Source of the DNA: a virus
IMG/VR virus record: IMGVR_UViG_3300029787_000002
Coordinates: 41,633-105,632 of that record
Length of the DNA stretch: 64,000 nt
Direction: 5' to 3' (one strand)
Part shown: in pieces, positions 40,790 to 48,346 of the stretch
Position numbering within the stretch: the first letter of the stretch is position 1
How the letters are laid out: every line of letters begins with the position of its first letter
Translations under genes and position numbers: made by a program
The notes under the pieces: generated by a model
The model's database searches: none
The model's input: only the letters and a program-made list of their open reading frames with translations
Told to the model about the DNA's origin: nothing

Positions 40790-41409
40790 CTCAACCTACA
40801 GCGGAACTAGTCCCTCTGTTTTCAACTCCTCTTTTTAAATCGAGGATTGAATCTCATAGTATCACTCCTGACATTCTAGAATCTCTAGAGTACAGAATTT
40901 ACTCTGATGGAACTGGTCAACAAACCGTAGATACTAAGATCCTACTATTAAAACCTTTTAATGAATTACGTCTTGAGATAGAGAGGTATCTTGGTCTATA
41001 CGTTTTCGATACGTTGAAGATTGGTCAAGGACAACTAGCACATGTGCAGTCATGGATCAATAAGCATAGTCCAGGTGATTATGCACCTAAACATCACCAC
41101 GTTAACTCATGTTATAGTGGTGTTTACTATTTGCATGTTCCCACTGGCAGCGGGGGCATCAGATTTTCAAAAAATCCTTCTGCTCAAGAGCAAATATTTG
41201 CTCATCCAACAGAAGGTAACATTTGGAATTCATCAGAGTGGGAGTTTCCTGTAAGGTCTGGGGACTTAATTATTTTCCCCTCCCACCTCACACATTCTGT
41301 TCCCCCAAACAACTCTGATGAAACACGATACTCAGTTGCATTTAATTATTTCTTAGAAGGAATACTTGGTGACAACACTGGACAAGTTACTTTACGGATT
41401 GAATCATGA
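40786..41409 (+). CDS. 2OG-Fe(II) oxygenase family protein (C)
   Basis: A 207-residue protein with TTG start 40786, overlapping the preceding stop. The region APKHHHVNSCYSGVYYLHVP (H103-H105) contributes the first iron ligand, H170 in IIFPSHLTHSVPP the second, and R181 in DETRYSVAFNYF binds 2-oxoglutarate. This is the putative 2OG oxygenase family seen in many cyanophages. The substrate is unknown. No ATG is available near the start, and the family N-terminus (LVPLFSTPLF) begins right after it, supporting the TTG. Confidence 0.82.
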   Translation: MTQPTAELVPLFSTPLFKSRIESHSITPDILESLEYRIYSDGTGQQTVDTKILLLKPFNELRLEIERYLGLYVFDTLKIGQGQLAHVQSWINKHSPGDYAPKHHHVNSCYSGVYYLHVPTGSGGIRFSKNPSAQEQIFAHPTEGNIWNSSEWEFPVRSGDLIIFPSHLTHSVPPNNSDETRYSVAFNYFLEGILGDNTGQVTLRIES

Positions 41410-41732
41410 ACATGTACAATTTGGCAACACAAGCGTTGAGGGATGCTGTCAAGCAAGCACTCGATGATGAAGTAGATAGCAATCTACAGGGAGAACTTTG
41501 GAGGCACTATCAGGGTATGAAGTCTATTGCTTCACAACTCCAACCTGAGTCTGCAAAGTCTTCCCAAGCATACCGTCCACTTGGGGGTGAATTCTACACA
41601 ACCCCAAGTACTTTCCCTACTGTATCTGAATCTTACGATCCAGATTACAATATAAATATCTCGTCTGGATCAAACGTGGCAGCAGCACCTGTTTTCACGT
41701 CTGATACGAAGGATGTCGTCACCTTCTCCTGA
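41406..41732 (+). CDS. Hypothetical protein
   Basis: A 108-residue product: a helical N-terminus (MNMYNLATQALRDAVKQALDDE), then a Pro/Ser/Thr-rich, Gly-containing C-terminal half with TTPSTFPTVSESYDPDYN. No membrane segment. The ATG overlaps the oxygenase stop. It is probably structural or regulatory. TATAAATA occurs inside the coding region near 41649, more likely a coincidence than a promoter. Confidence 0.55.
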   Translation: MNMYNLATQALRDAVKQALDDEVDSNLQGELWRHYQGMKSIASQLQPESAKSSQAYRPLGGEFYTTPSTFPTVSESYDPDYNINISSGSNVAAAPVFTSDTKDVVTFS

Positions 41733-41853
41733 TCTTCCGCCAATAGATCTCATAAACTCGATGGCATATAAGCGCGACAGGAATCACATATCTTTGATTA
41801 CCTGACGTCCAGACTACAGGGGGGTGGCGACACCCCTTCTTTTTTTTAATATT
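41733..41853 (+). terminator. Non-coding gap with intrinsic terminator
   Basis: No gene is seen in these 121 bases. At 41821-41848, GGGGTG-GCGA-CACCCC is followed by TTC and a T-run: a strong terminator for the tRNA/oxygenase unit. The upstream part (41742-41815) has no recognised motif. Confidence 0.85.
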
Positions 41854-42393
41854 ATGGAATGGTTAGTACCTAACAAACTCATGGTGGCATACGTTCAACC
41901 CTTCGAGGAGTTGGAAGCATATGCTATGAAAGCACTAGAAGAAAAGGTTCCTCTTGGGGATGAAGATAACGTATCTATCAAGAGAGAATATGCTATGGCA
42001 ATACCACCTCTCTTTGAGAAGTGGATGATTGATACTGTCGATGAGATGTTCGATTTACACAAGGACGTCGGTGGTATCTTTGGAAACACTAAGGATAAGA
42101 TGCGTATCGTAAAGATGTGGGCAAACGAGATGCACAAGGGTGATCAGCACCAACCCCATATGCACCAGTACTCATTATATTCCTTTACCTGTTATATAAG
42201 AACTACTAATGATGACGCTCCTTTCTATTTTATTTGGAATGAAACAGGAAATCCAGTGTACATAAACGAGGACTCTATAGGCCACGCCTTGATTTTCCCT
42301 GCTAACCTCATCCATACAGTGTACCCTAAGCAGACCGAAGACGTCAGGATTTCCATATCAGGTAACCTAATAATAGATGTTGACAAAACTTAA
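41854..42393 (+). CDS. 2OG-Fe(II) oxygenase family protein (D)
   Basis: A 179-residue protein from ATG 41854; a longer ORF from 41824 runs through the terminator and is not credible. H102 and H104 (QPHMHQYS), H154 (NLIHTVYPK) and R165 (DVRISISGN) match the ligand and cosubstrate positions of the first oxygenase at 10906. It carries the same HxH...H...RxSxSGN layout and a similar fold. Its end overlaps the hli promoter, where the -35 sits in its last codons. It has no clear promoter of its own, so it probably relies on a late or readthrough transcript. Confidence 0.8.
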   Translation: MEWLVPNKLMVAYVQPFEELEAYAMKALEEKVPLGDEDNVSIKREYAMAIPPLFEKWMIDTVDEMFDLHKDVGGIFGNTKDKMRIVKMWANEMHKGDQHQPHMHQYSLYSFTCYIRTTNDDAPFYFIWNETGNPVYINEDSIGHALIFPANLIHTVYPKQTEDVRISISGNLIIDVDKT

Positions 42394-42408
42394 TCTTTGC
42401 TATATAAT
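42380..42408 (+). promoter_or_regulatory. Sigma70-type promoter for the hli cluster
   Basis: Perfect -35 TTGACA (42380-42385) and perfect -10 TATAAT (42403-42408) 17 bp apart. It starts the transcript of the high-light-inducible genes. Confidence 0.9.
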
Positions 42409-42435
42409 AATGTAACGTTTCTTAACAAAGCAAAA

Positions 42436-42636
42436 ATGACAACGGTAACTGAACAAGGTGGTAGACAAAACGTTTACGGCATCGAACCAAAGATGACTTA
42501 TGACGAGTCCTATGAAGGATACGGTAGAAATGCTGAAAAACTCAATGGACGTCTAGCAATGCTTGGATTAGTAGCAGGGGTTATTTCGTATGTTACCACT
42601 GGAAACTTCTTTTTCTTTGGACTCGCAGGATTCTAA
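42436..42636 (+). CDS. hli: High-light-inducible protein (HLIP) 1
   Basis: A 66-residue one-helix CAB-family protein from ATG 42436; an earlier in-frame ATG at 42397 lies inside the promoter. A longer polar N-terminus precedes the chlorophyll-binding helix, AEKLNGRLAMLGLVAGVISY, and the C-terminus is FFFFGLAGF. HLIPs bind chlorophyll/carotenoid and protect photosystem II by dissipating excess light energy. The key E-x-x-N-x-R-x-A-M-L motif is intact. It sits downstream of a near-perfect promoter. Confidence 0.95.
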   Translation: MTTVTEQGGRQNVYGIEPKMTYDESYEGYGRNAEKLNGRLAMLGLVAGVISYVTTGNFFFFGLAGF

Positions 42637-42642
42637 AGACAC

Positions 42643-42660
42643 TGTGACATAACTGTCACA
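42643..42660 (+). promoter_or_regulatory. Palindrome TGTGACA-N4-TGTCACA
   Basis: Perfect 7-base inverted repeat with loop TAAC, right after the first hli gene. It is either an operator-like site or an RNA hairpin without a T-tract that stabilises the upstream mRNA. Confidence 0.4.
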
Positions 42661-42693
42661 CCAAATGTAAACAAACTCACACAGGAAAAAACA

Positions 42694-42801
42694 ATGACTC
42701 CAGAAGCAGAAAGATTTAACGGTTGGTGCGCCATGCTAGGTTTCGTAGCAGCAGTCGGTGCATACGCAACTACAGGACAAGTAATTCCAGGTATCTTTTA
42801 A
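42694..42801 (+). CDS. hli: High-light-inducible protein (HLIP) 2, minimal
   Basis: A 35-residue HLIP with just the helix: MTPEAERFNGWCAMLGFVAA and TTGQVIPGIF. The usual N-x-R is N-x-W here and Arg is missing, so the pigment-binding residues differ from the other two copies, while the E-x-x-x-x-(A)M-L-G register and the TTGQ-IPG tail are kept. It has a ribosome site (AGGA) 12 bases upstream. The stop overlaps the ATG of the third copy. Confidence 0.88.
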   Translation: MTPEAERFNGWCAMLGFVAAVGAYATTGQVIPGIF

Positions 42802-42923
42802 TGAACGATAAGCAATCAAAAGCAATCGCTGAGAAACTTAACGGTAGATTAGCAATGCTCGGCATCATCGCAGGATTAGGTGCTTACTTAACAACAGGAC
42901 AAATCATTCCTGGTTTTGTTTAA
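42801..42923 (+). CDS. hli: High-light-inducible protein (HLIP) 3
   Basis: A 40-residue HLIP with the full motif: AIAEKLNGRLAMLGIIAGLG and tail TTGQIIPGFV. It is coupled to copy 2 through a TAATG overlap. The two tails TTGQ(V/I)IPG are near-identical, which suggests a local duplication within the phage. Confidence 0.93.
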   Translation: MNDKQSKAIAEKLNGRLAMLGIIAGLGAYLTTGQIIPGFV

Positions 42924-43100
42924 GTGGACAGTCTAAGTACTGTCAGTTCAATTAGTTATGGGCAAGCAATATTGTGGTGTCTATATCCATTCGGTGTCTT
43001 GATAGGGTTAGAACTCTTTCTTAGAGCACTGGATGGAGATGACGATGACGACGATCCAGAAGGTGGGGTAATGACACCTGCCTACGCACAACAATCTTAA
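42924..43100 (+). CDS. Small membrane protein in the photosynthesis cluster
   Basis: A 58-residue ORF from GTG 42924, immediately after the hli stop. One helix (QAILWCLYPFGVLIGLELFL) is followed by a run of Asp (DGDDDDDDP) and a polar end. Its place between hli and psbA suggests a photosystem-associated peptide, but no known small subunit is recognised. The GTG start is inferred from continuity. Confidence 0.6.
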   Translation: MDSLSTVSSISYGQAILWCLYPFGVLIGLELFLRALDGDDDDDDPEGGVMTPAYAQQS

Positions 43101-43125
43101 CAACACCTGAGGAGCACAAGGTAAA

Positions 43126-43239
43126 ATGACCAATTTCAAAACATCTTTTAACTCTATCCCCCCATCAGTGCATGGTATTCTAGAGTTCGCATTCTTTGTA
43201 GCAGTGGGGATTACTGCAGGGAACATGGGGTGGGTATAA
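43126..43239 (+). CDS. 37-residue membrane peptide
   Basis: Product MTNFKTSFNSIPPSVHG then GILEFAFFVAVGITAGNMGWV, a single helix. A GAGG ribosome site precedes it, and it overlaps the next ATG by one base (TAATG). It is one of three consecutive tiny membrane proteins between hli and psbA; known small photosystem subunits do not match. Unknown function. Confidence 0.5.
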   Translation: MTNFKTSFNSIPPSVHGILEFAFFVAVGITAGNMGWV

Positions 43240-43343
43240 TGAAACCAATCCCCCTTAAGGTAGTACCATACGTTTTCTTTGCATCTTTGGTGCTGTCTAC
43301 GGTCACTGGGTTCCTACCCCAAACAGTAATGACTGGAGTTTGA
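43239..43343 (+). CDS. 34-residue membrane peptide
   Basis: Product MKPIPLKVVPYVFFASLVLS and TVTGFLPQTVMTGV, one hydrophobic helix with basic N-terminus. The start overlaps the previous stop. It ends just before a palindromic TATAAATA sequence and the psbA promoter. Probably a small membrane subunit of unknown partner. Confidence 0.5.
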   Translation: MKPIPLKVVPYVFFASLVLSTVTGFLPQTVMTGV

Positions 43344-43367
43344 GTATAAATACTCATCTTTAAGTAC

Positions 43368-43401
43368 TTTACAAAACTTAGCATCTCTGCTATACTAAAT
43401 A
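43368..43401 (+). promoter_or_regulatory. psbA promoter
   Basis: TTTACA (43368-43373), 17 bp, TATACT (43391-43396). A late-type CTAAATA (43395-43401) overlaps the -10. A further TATAAATA within the palindrome GAGTATAAATACTC lies about 20 bases upstream. psbA could thus be read by both host-type and late-type polymerase. Confidence 0.75.
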
Positions 43402-43555
43402 AATCAACTGGGTGAGGATTTCCTCACCTTTTCAATGTGCACTCCGCAAACCGAGACCTATAGGGTGCCTAAACGAGTCTCTCATACCTCCGCCTGAGGG
43501 TGGCGAAGGAATATCTTATCAGTGTTTCCCTGCACTATTATCTAACCCTTTTCAA
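43402..43555 (+). promoter_or_regulatory. Structured psbA 5' leader
   Basis: About 155 bases upstream of the psbA ATG. GGTGAGG-ATTT-CCTCACC followed by TTTTC (43411-43432) is a terminator-like hairpin soon after the start site; an inverted GAGAC/GTCTC pair and a CCGCC/GGCGA stem follow. Conserved RNA structures are known in leaders of marine psbA genes (PhotoRC motifs); identity with them was not tested. Confidence 0.5.
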
Positions 43556-44644
43556 ATGACAACTCTTTCACGTTCAAAACAACGCGGTGGTCTCCTCTCA
43601 GGATGGGACGAACTGTGCAACTGGGTCACCTCAGTTGACAACCGCATTTATGTTGGTTGGTTCGGTGTACTAATGATCCCATGCTTGTTGGCAGCAACAA
43701 CATGCTTCATCATTGCATTCATCGCAGCACCTCCAGTCGACATCGACGGAATTAGAGAACCAGTAGCAGGTTCTTTAATGTACGGTAACAACATCATCTC
43801 TGGTGCAGTTGTTCCTAGTTCAAATGCTATCGGACTTCACTTCTACCCTATCTGGGAAGCAGCATCACTCGACGAGTGGTTGTATAACGGTGGTCCTTTT
43901 CAACTTGTAGTCTTCCACTTCCTTATCGGAATCACAGCATACTGTGGTCGTCAGTGGGAACTTTCATACCGTTTAGGTATGCGTCCATGGATCTGTGTAG
44001 CATACTCTGCTCCAGTATCTGCAGCATTCGCTGTGTTCTTGGTGTATCCTTTCGGTCAAGGTTCTTTCTCTGATGCGATGCCTCTTGGTATCTCTGGTAC
44101 TTTTAACTACATGTTCGTGTTCCAAGCAGAACACAATATCCTAATGCACCCTTTCCATATGATTGGAGTCGCAGGTGTATTCGGTGGTTCATTGTTTAGT
44201 GCTATGCACGGTTCACTAGTTACCTCTTCTCTAATCAGGGAAACAACTGAGCAAGAGTCTCAGAACTATGGTTACAAGTTCGGACAAGAAGAAGAAACAT
44301 ACAACATCGTTGCTGCTCATGGATACTTTGGTAGACTTATCTTCCAATACGCATCTTTCAACAACTCACGTTCACTTCACTTCTTCCTAGCAGCATTCCC
44401 AGTTGTTTGCATCTGGTTTACTGCAATGGGTGTGTCAACTATGGCATTCAACCTTAACGGATTCAACTTCAACCAGTCGGTTGTAGATGCTTCTGGTAAG
44501 ATCATCCCAACATGGGCAGACGTATTGAACAGAGCAGGACTTGGTATGGAAGTTATGCACGAGCGTAATGCTCACAACTTCCCACTTGACCTTGCTGCTG
44601 CTGAGACAACTCAGGTTGCTCTAACTGCACCGTCAATTGGTTAA
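43556..44644 (+). CDS. psbA: Photosystem II reaction-centre protein D1
   Basis: A 362-residue D1; the ATG at 43556 is used because the in-frame ORF from 43412 would cover the leader. The N-terminus starts [19 protein letters not shown] and is a few residues longer than in cyanobacteria. All key residues are visible: the tyrosine-Z helix, the [15 protein letters not shown] histidine region, the [14 protein letters not shown]-terminus with cleavage after Ala, and the [15 protein letters not shown] loop. GRQWELS shows Gln at the position homologous to 130, the D1:1-type. It replaces host D1 that turns over fast, keeping photosynthesis running. No intron. Confidence 0.98.
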   Translation: MTTLSRSKQRGGLLSGWDELCNWVTSVDNRIYVGWFGVLMIPCLLAATTCFIIAFIAAPPVDIDGIREPVAGSLMYGNNIISGAVVPSSNAIGLHFYPIWEAASLDEWLYNGGPFQLVVFHFLIGITAYCGRQWELSYRLGMRPWICVAYSAPVSAAFAVFLVYPFGQGSFSDAMPLGISGTFNYMFVFQAEHNILMHPFHMIGVAGVFGGSLFSAMHGSLVTSSLIRETTEQESQNYGYKFGQEEETYNIVAAHGYFGRLIFQYASFNNSRSLHFFLAAFPVVCIWFTAMGVSTMAFNLNGFNFNQSVVDASGKIIPTWADVLNRAGLGMEVMHERNAHNFPLDLAAAETTQVALTAPSIG

Positions 44645-44668
44645 TAAATAGTTTCGTTCGAGATGGAA

Positions 44669-44702
44669 CTAAATAGAGGGGGACACAACCCCCTCTTTTT
44701 TT
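44669..44702 (+). terminator. psbA terminator with late-type motif
   Basis: GAGGGGG-ACACAA-CCCCCTC followed by seven T (44676-44702) is a strong terminator. CTAAATA (44669-44675) just before the stem is a late-type motif upstream of the next gene at 44703. Confidence 0.9.
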
Positions 44703-47700
44703 ATGGCATTCTATTATCCAGAAGGAAGTTTTGGTCCGATTTGTGATGTAATTCTTCCACCAACAGAAACAGTATATCAACGACCAGGGGGATTGTTACC
44801 ACCAGAGGATCCTTCGATCATAGTTATTGGTGACCCTAGAGACGACCCGCCTGAAGGTCCTCCTACTCGTAACCTCTTCCCAGGATTACCAAGGTTTATA
44901 TCACAGAGATGTAAAGTAAGACCAGATGGAACTTTCCATGACTGTGAGTATGTTTATGATTTACCAGTCACTTGGGATTGTACTGGACAAAATCCTCCTA
45001 AGGAAGGTTGTGCAGGTGTCTTTCCAAATCCAAACTTTAACTTTGATCCCACTTTCTTTGTACCAAGATTAGATGTTGACTCATGTATTGCTTGGGATCC
45101 AGAAATTAATATTAAACCTATTAAGTATTTCACACCATCAGGCACAACAATAACAAAGTACAGGAAGCAGAAATCTACACCTCTAACTTATCCTGTCACC
45201 AGTGCGACTCAAGAAACCATTGTTACTAATGATATGGTTGTGCAGTTTGATTCTACAGGTGATAATCTTATAGTCTCAGGCAGTGCTACTAGTGGTAGAG
45301 TTGCATTGGAACTTAATTGGGATGACGATCCAAAGACTAAAGACACTGCTCTAGGAAAGATTGAGGTCAATGGTCTTAAATTTGTACAACACATTTGCAA
45401 TAACGTTGAAGATCTATCTCTTACGTTGTCTGGTACTTCTCTAGTGAGTTGGGGAAATGGTAGAGGAGAGCGTGGAGGGTTTAGAAAACCAAATGAGCAT
45501 GACAATATCGGAAATCAATATATTGCTTTTGGAACTTCAGGAACTTCTCCCTTCAGTTCTCTACAAACTACAAGAACTGCTGCTGTAACTCTAGATTTAG
45601 ATAACGCAAATCATATTTTTGTGTATGCGACCTTAGGTAATGATACAAATGGTGGAGAAACAGTTAACAATTCTGGTGAAGGACTGAAAATAGTCTGGCC
45701 AGATGGAACTCAAAACGACGTTGTTGATCTAGAAGCACAGCAAGATAGTGGACAGAGTGTTAAAACATTTAAACAACGTAACTCTAAGTTTAGATATTGT
45801 GAGGTTCGTGTTCCTGTTGCATTTAGAAATTCCAATACAACAGTACAGTTCAAACAAACTATTCAAAACTCTAGCGGTGAATTACAGACAAGTAATAACG
45901 TATCTCTTTCTGCATTTTTTAACCAATTAGGTGACCTTGAGATTACTGGACAAGGATCTGGTACACTTCAACTGGACTTTGATTGGAATGATGATCCAAA
46001 CAATGCAGGAACTGCGGTATCAACAATCGAAGTTGGAGGACAAACTTTTACACAGAGTGGTGAGAAAGGGAGTCAATCAAAAAATATATCAATCTCTGCA
46101 GGACAAACTATTAACGTAACTTACAACGACAATACTGGAGGATATCGTTTAGTTGATAATGGTAGAGTTGTTTGTTTGATGGACGGTGATGACGATGATT
46201 GTAATGGAAATCTTAGAGTTGGTAATATCACCATGGATGCTATTTCAACTAATGATCCAAACTGTTTTGATAGTATTGCTATTGCAAGGATTGGATATCG
46301 TGCAGGTGGTAGTGGAGGTGATGTCGAAGAAGCAACCGTTAGAAGGTCTAAGGTGATGCAGACAGGTACATATCCAATCACATACACAGATAGGGCACAA
46401 GCACCTACTCGTGATAATACATTTACCAAACTTAAATTTAAAGACAGTGGTGGTAACGATACGAATGCTACTTTCTCTGTAGCAGCAGATGGTGATGATG
46501 CCACTACGGTTGTCACTCAAGGATACTGGAGTGATGAAGGAAACAGGTATGCTGTATGGGTTAACCCAGAACAATGTACGTTACCATTACAACAGCAGAC
46601 AGTAACTTATCTGATTCCTATTCCTGCTACTGACACATACACAATCACTGGTGGTAGTGATGATACAATGTCAGTTTTCTTGAATAACTCTTCCACTCCA
46701 CTTTCAAACTTCAACAATGCACCTGGTGGTATCTTCGCAGGTGGTTCGTATACTACTCCTTATTCAGAGACTCTTACTATCAATGGTGGTACACTAACTT
46801 TGGTAGTAAGATGTACAAACTCTGCTGCAGGTTTTCTAGACGGTGATGGTAATCCGATTGGTAATGCATACAACTGGAATAGAAATCCAGGTGGATGGTA
46901 TCTAAAAATCTGTAGAGGATCATCTTGTTACGGTGGTGCTACATCACCTTGGGTCAAGTCTGGTCCTCATCAAGCATGGAACGCTCTGATGAATAAGTAT
47001 GCTGTATACCCATCTAACGTAGAGACGCTCACTGGAGTGCCTCACAGCGCAAGTGTGCAGGTTAATATCACGCAGGCAGGTAACTATGTGATGGAAGTTT
47101 CTGCTGATAACAGTGCTGATTATACTTTCGATGGAGTCAGTATCGGATCCCAGTCTGGTTTTGCAAGTAGTAGTACTATAAATATTAATAACGTAAGCAT
47201 CGGACCTCATATTATTGGGGTCACAGTAACAAACGCAGCACCTGCTGCAGGCAACGAAGATGTCTGGTCTAAAAATCCAGGTGGAGTTGCATACACAATG
47301 AAACTGGCAGGGTCTTCTACAGTCAGTGCAAGTTTTAATTCTAGTGGTGGTATAACAACTACAGGTACAGGCAGTAGAGAGTTTACTCTCGACTTTGAAT
47401 GGGATGATAACCCAAGCGATGCAGGAACTGCTCTAGGAACATACAGGATAGCGGGTGTAAACTTCAGACAAACTCCAGGTCAGACTTCAGGTAACACTAG
47501 TCAAGTAGTTATTCTTGAAGGGGGACGTACTTACAATGCAACCATCGTTGCTAACTCAGGTGGGTTCAGATTGAAAAACAATAATAGTCAGTTGTGTTTC
47601 ATGGATCGCGATGGTGATGATTGTAACGCAGAACTTGACATTACCCCAGGTGCTAATGTAGACTTCTTTGCATCAACATCATTAGACCTAACTACAAGAT

Positions 47701-47789
47701 CTGCTTCCAATTTAGGTAATCTTATTTGGAATACCAGAGATTCTATAGGTTATGAAATCACAACAAGTGCATCCGAAGGAGGGTATTAA
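44703..47789 (+). CDS. Large repeat-containing fibre or adhesin-like protein
   Basis: A 1028-residue protein, the longest in the window. A related repeat occurs near residues 191, 414 and 886: V/ITGxGSGxxxLxF-x-WxDDPxxAGTALxxxxVxGxxFxQ. Copies 2 and 3 carry a later calcium-like loop (MDGDDDDCNG near 493 and MDRDGDDCNAE near 966). Between them (about 560-870) are two PA14/lectin-like segments with NRNPGGWYLKI and WSKNPGGVAY. There is no signal peptide or enzyme motif. It probably binds carbohydrate or forms a tail fibre tip. The ATG follows the psbA terminator by one base, so translation must use an upstream late promoter or readthrough. Confidence 0.7.
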   Translation: MAFYYPEGSFGPICDVILPPTETVYQRPGGLLPPEDPSIIVIGDPRDDPPEGPPTRNLFPGLPRFISQRCKVRPDGTFHDCEYVYDLPVTWDCTGQNPPKEGCAGVFPNPNFNFDPTFFVPRLDVDSCIAWDPEINIKPIKYFTPSGTTITKYRKQKSTPLTYPVTSATQETIVTNDMVVQFDSTGDNLIVSGSATSGRVALELNWDDDPKTKDTALGKIEVNGLKFVQHICNNVEDLSLTLSGTSLVSWGNGRGERGGFRKPNEHDNIGNQYIAFGTSGTSPFSSLQTTRTAAVTLDLDNANHIFVYATLGNDTNGGETVNNSGEGLKIVWPDGTQNDVVDLEAQQDSGQSVKTFKQRNSKFRYCEVRVPVAFRNSNTTVQFKQTIQNSSGELQTSNNVSLSAFFNQLGDLEITGQGSGTLQLDFDWNDDPNNAGTAVSTIEVGGQTFTQSGEKGSQSKNISISAGQTINVTYNDNTGGYRLVDNGRVVCLMDGDDDDCNGNLRVGNITMDAISTNDPNCFDSIAIARIGYRAGGSGGDVEEATVRRSKVMQTGTYPITYTDRAQAPTRDNTFTKLKFKDSGGNDTNATFSVAADGDDATTVVTQGYWSDEGNRYAVWVNPEQCTLPLQQQTVTYLIPIPATDTYTITGGSDDTMSVFLNNSSTPLSNFNNAPGGIFAGGSYTTPYSETLTINGGTLTLVVRCTNSAAGFLDGDGNPIGNAYNWNRNPGGWYLKICRGSSCYGGATSPWVKSGPHQAWNALMNKYAVYPSNVETLTGVPHSASVQVNITQAGNYVMEVSADNSADYTFDGVSIGSQSGFASSSTININNVSIGPHIIGVTVTNAAPAAGNEDVWSKNPGGVAYTMKLAGSSTVSASFNSSGGITTTGTGSREFTLDFEWDDNPSDAGTALGTYRIAGVNFRQTPGQTSGNTSQVVILEGGRTYNATIVANSGGFRLKNNNSQLCFMDRDGDDCNAELDITPGANVDFFASTSLDLTTRSASNLGNLIWNTRDSIGYEITTSASEGGY

Positions 47790-48034
47790 TGGACTTACCA
47801 AAGATAAAAAATGAAGATCTACCCAAGGAACTCAAAGAGATCCTAGGTGATGGAGACGCAGAGTTTGAAGCGATCATGGATCCAATGGACTACATTGATA
47901 TTCAATACAACCCTGATGAATGGTATGAAGGAAGATCTAAAGTCGCTGAGATGCTAGTAGAATCAAGAAAAAAATTAGAGGAAATCCGAAATGAGATTAA
48001 AAGACACGATAAAGGCAGCAAAGAAAATTATTAA
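47789..48034 (+). CDS. Small acidic hypothetical protein
   Basis: An 81-residue product coupled to the large fibre-like gene (TAATG). LPKIKNEDLPKELKEILGDG and MDPMDYIDIQYNPDEWYEG are acidic; the end (SRKKLEEIRNEIKRHDKGSKENY) is a basic helix. No membrane segment. It may be a chaperone or small subunit for the upstream protein, inferred from position only. Confidence 0.6.
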   Translation: MDLPKIKNEDLPKELKEILGDGDAEFEAIMDPMDYIDIQYNPDEWYEGRSKVAEMLVESRKKLEEIRNEIKRHDKGSKENY

Positions 48035-48158
48035 AGCACGCAAATGTTGCCCAGAGTATTATAATAAAGAGGATGTTTTATATGCAAAACTTCTGAAAAA
48101 ACGTGCTGAAAGATTGTTAGAGATCAAACACAATGTACGGTCATCAGAAGACACTTGA
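47991..48158 (+). CDS. 55-residue basic helical protein
   Basis: ORF overlapping the previous gene by 44 bases: MRLKDTIKAAKKIIKARKCC, then PEYYNKEDVLYAKLLKKRAE. Its helices look like a compact alpha-hairpin. It has no own ribosome site and its end overlaps the next promoter's -35. Similar short sequences occur in cyanophages (recalled). Unknown function. Confidence 0.5.
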   Translation: MRLKDTIKAAKKIIKARKCCPEYYNKEDVLYAKLLKKRAERLLEIKHNVRSSEDT

Positions 48159-48188
48159 CAAAACTTCGGGATCATGTTACTATAAATA
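48155..48188 (+). promoter_or_regulatory. Promoter for the second beta-barrel-like gene
   Basis: TTGACA (48155-48160), 17 bp, TACTAT (48178-48183). TATAAATA (48181-48188), the exact T4 late -10, overlaps it. Both early-type and late-type transcription are possible. Confidence 0.7.
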
Positions 48189-48346
48189 ATCGGTGAAGGT
48201 GGGACGCCACCCTTCGATTAAGTATTTCCGAATGCCTCAATTACTCGCGCTAGGTCCTTCTTCAATCACCTAACACGATGTCATGTCGAGACATCTATCA
48301 TCTGCTGACCAAAATTTTAATCAGCAAGTAAATTCTTTTAAACAAA
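48189..48346 (+). promoter_or_regulatory. Long structured leader
   Basis: About 158 bases upstream of the ATG at 48347. GAAGGTGG and CCAC-CCTTC (48195-48215) form a hairpin with one bulged C near the transcription start. A micro-ORF of 13 codons (48232-48273) lies inside. No known riboswitch is recognised. Confidence 0.4.

Noticed and set aside
41649-41656. TATAAATA inside the ORF at 41406 as a late promoter
   Set aside because: It is within coding sequence, about 200 bases before the next gene, and a terminator stands between.
41824-41853. Longer start of the oxygenase at 41854
   Set aside because: It would be translated across the terminator GGGGTG-GCGA-CACCCC-T8; ATG 41854 lies right after it.
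43412-43555. N-terminal extension of psbA from ATG 43412
   Set aside because: It covers the structured leader. D1 proteins begin at the MTTL methionine (43556), and the extra 48 codons are not D1-like.
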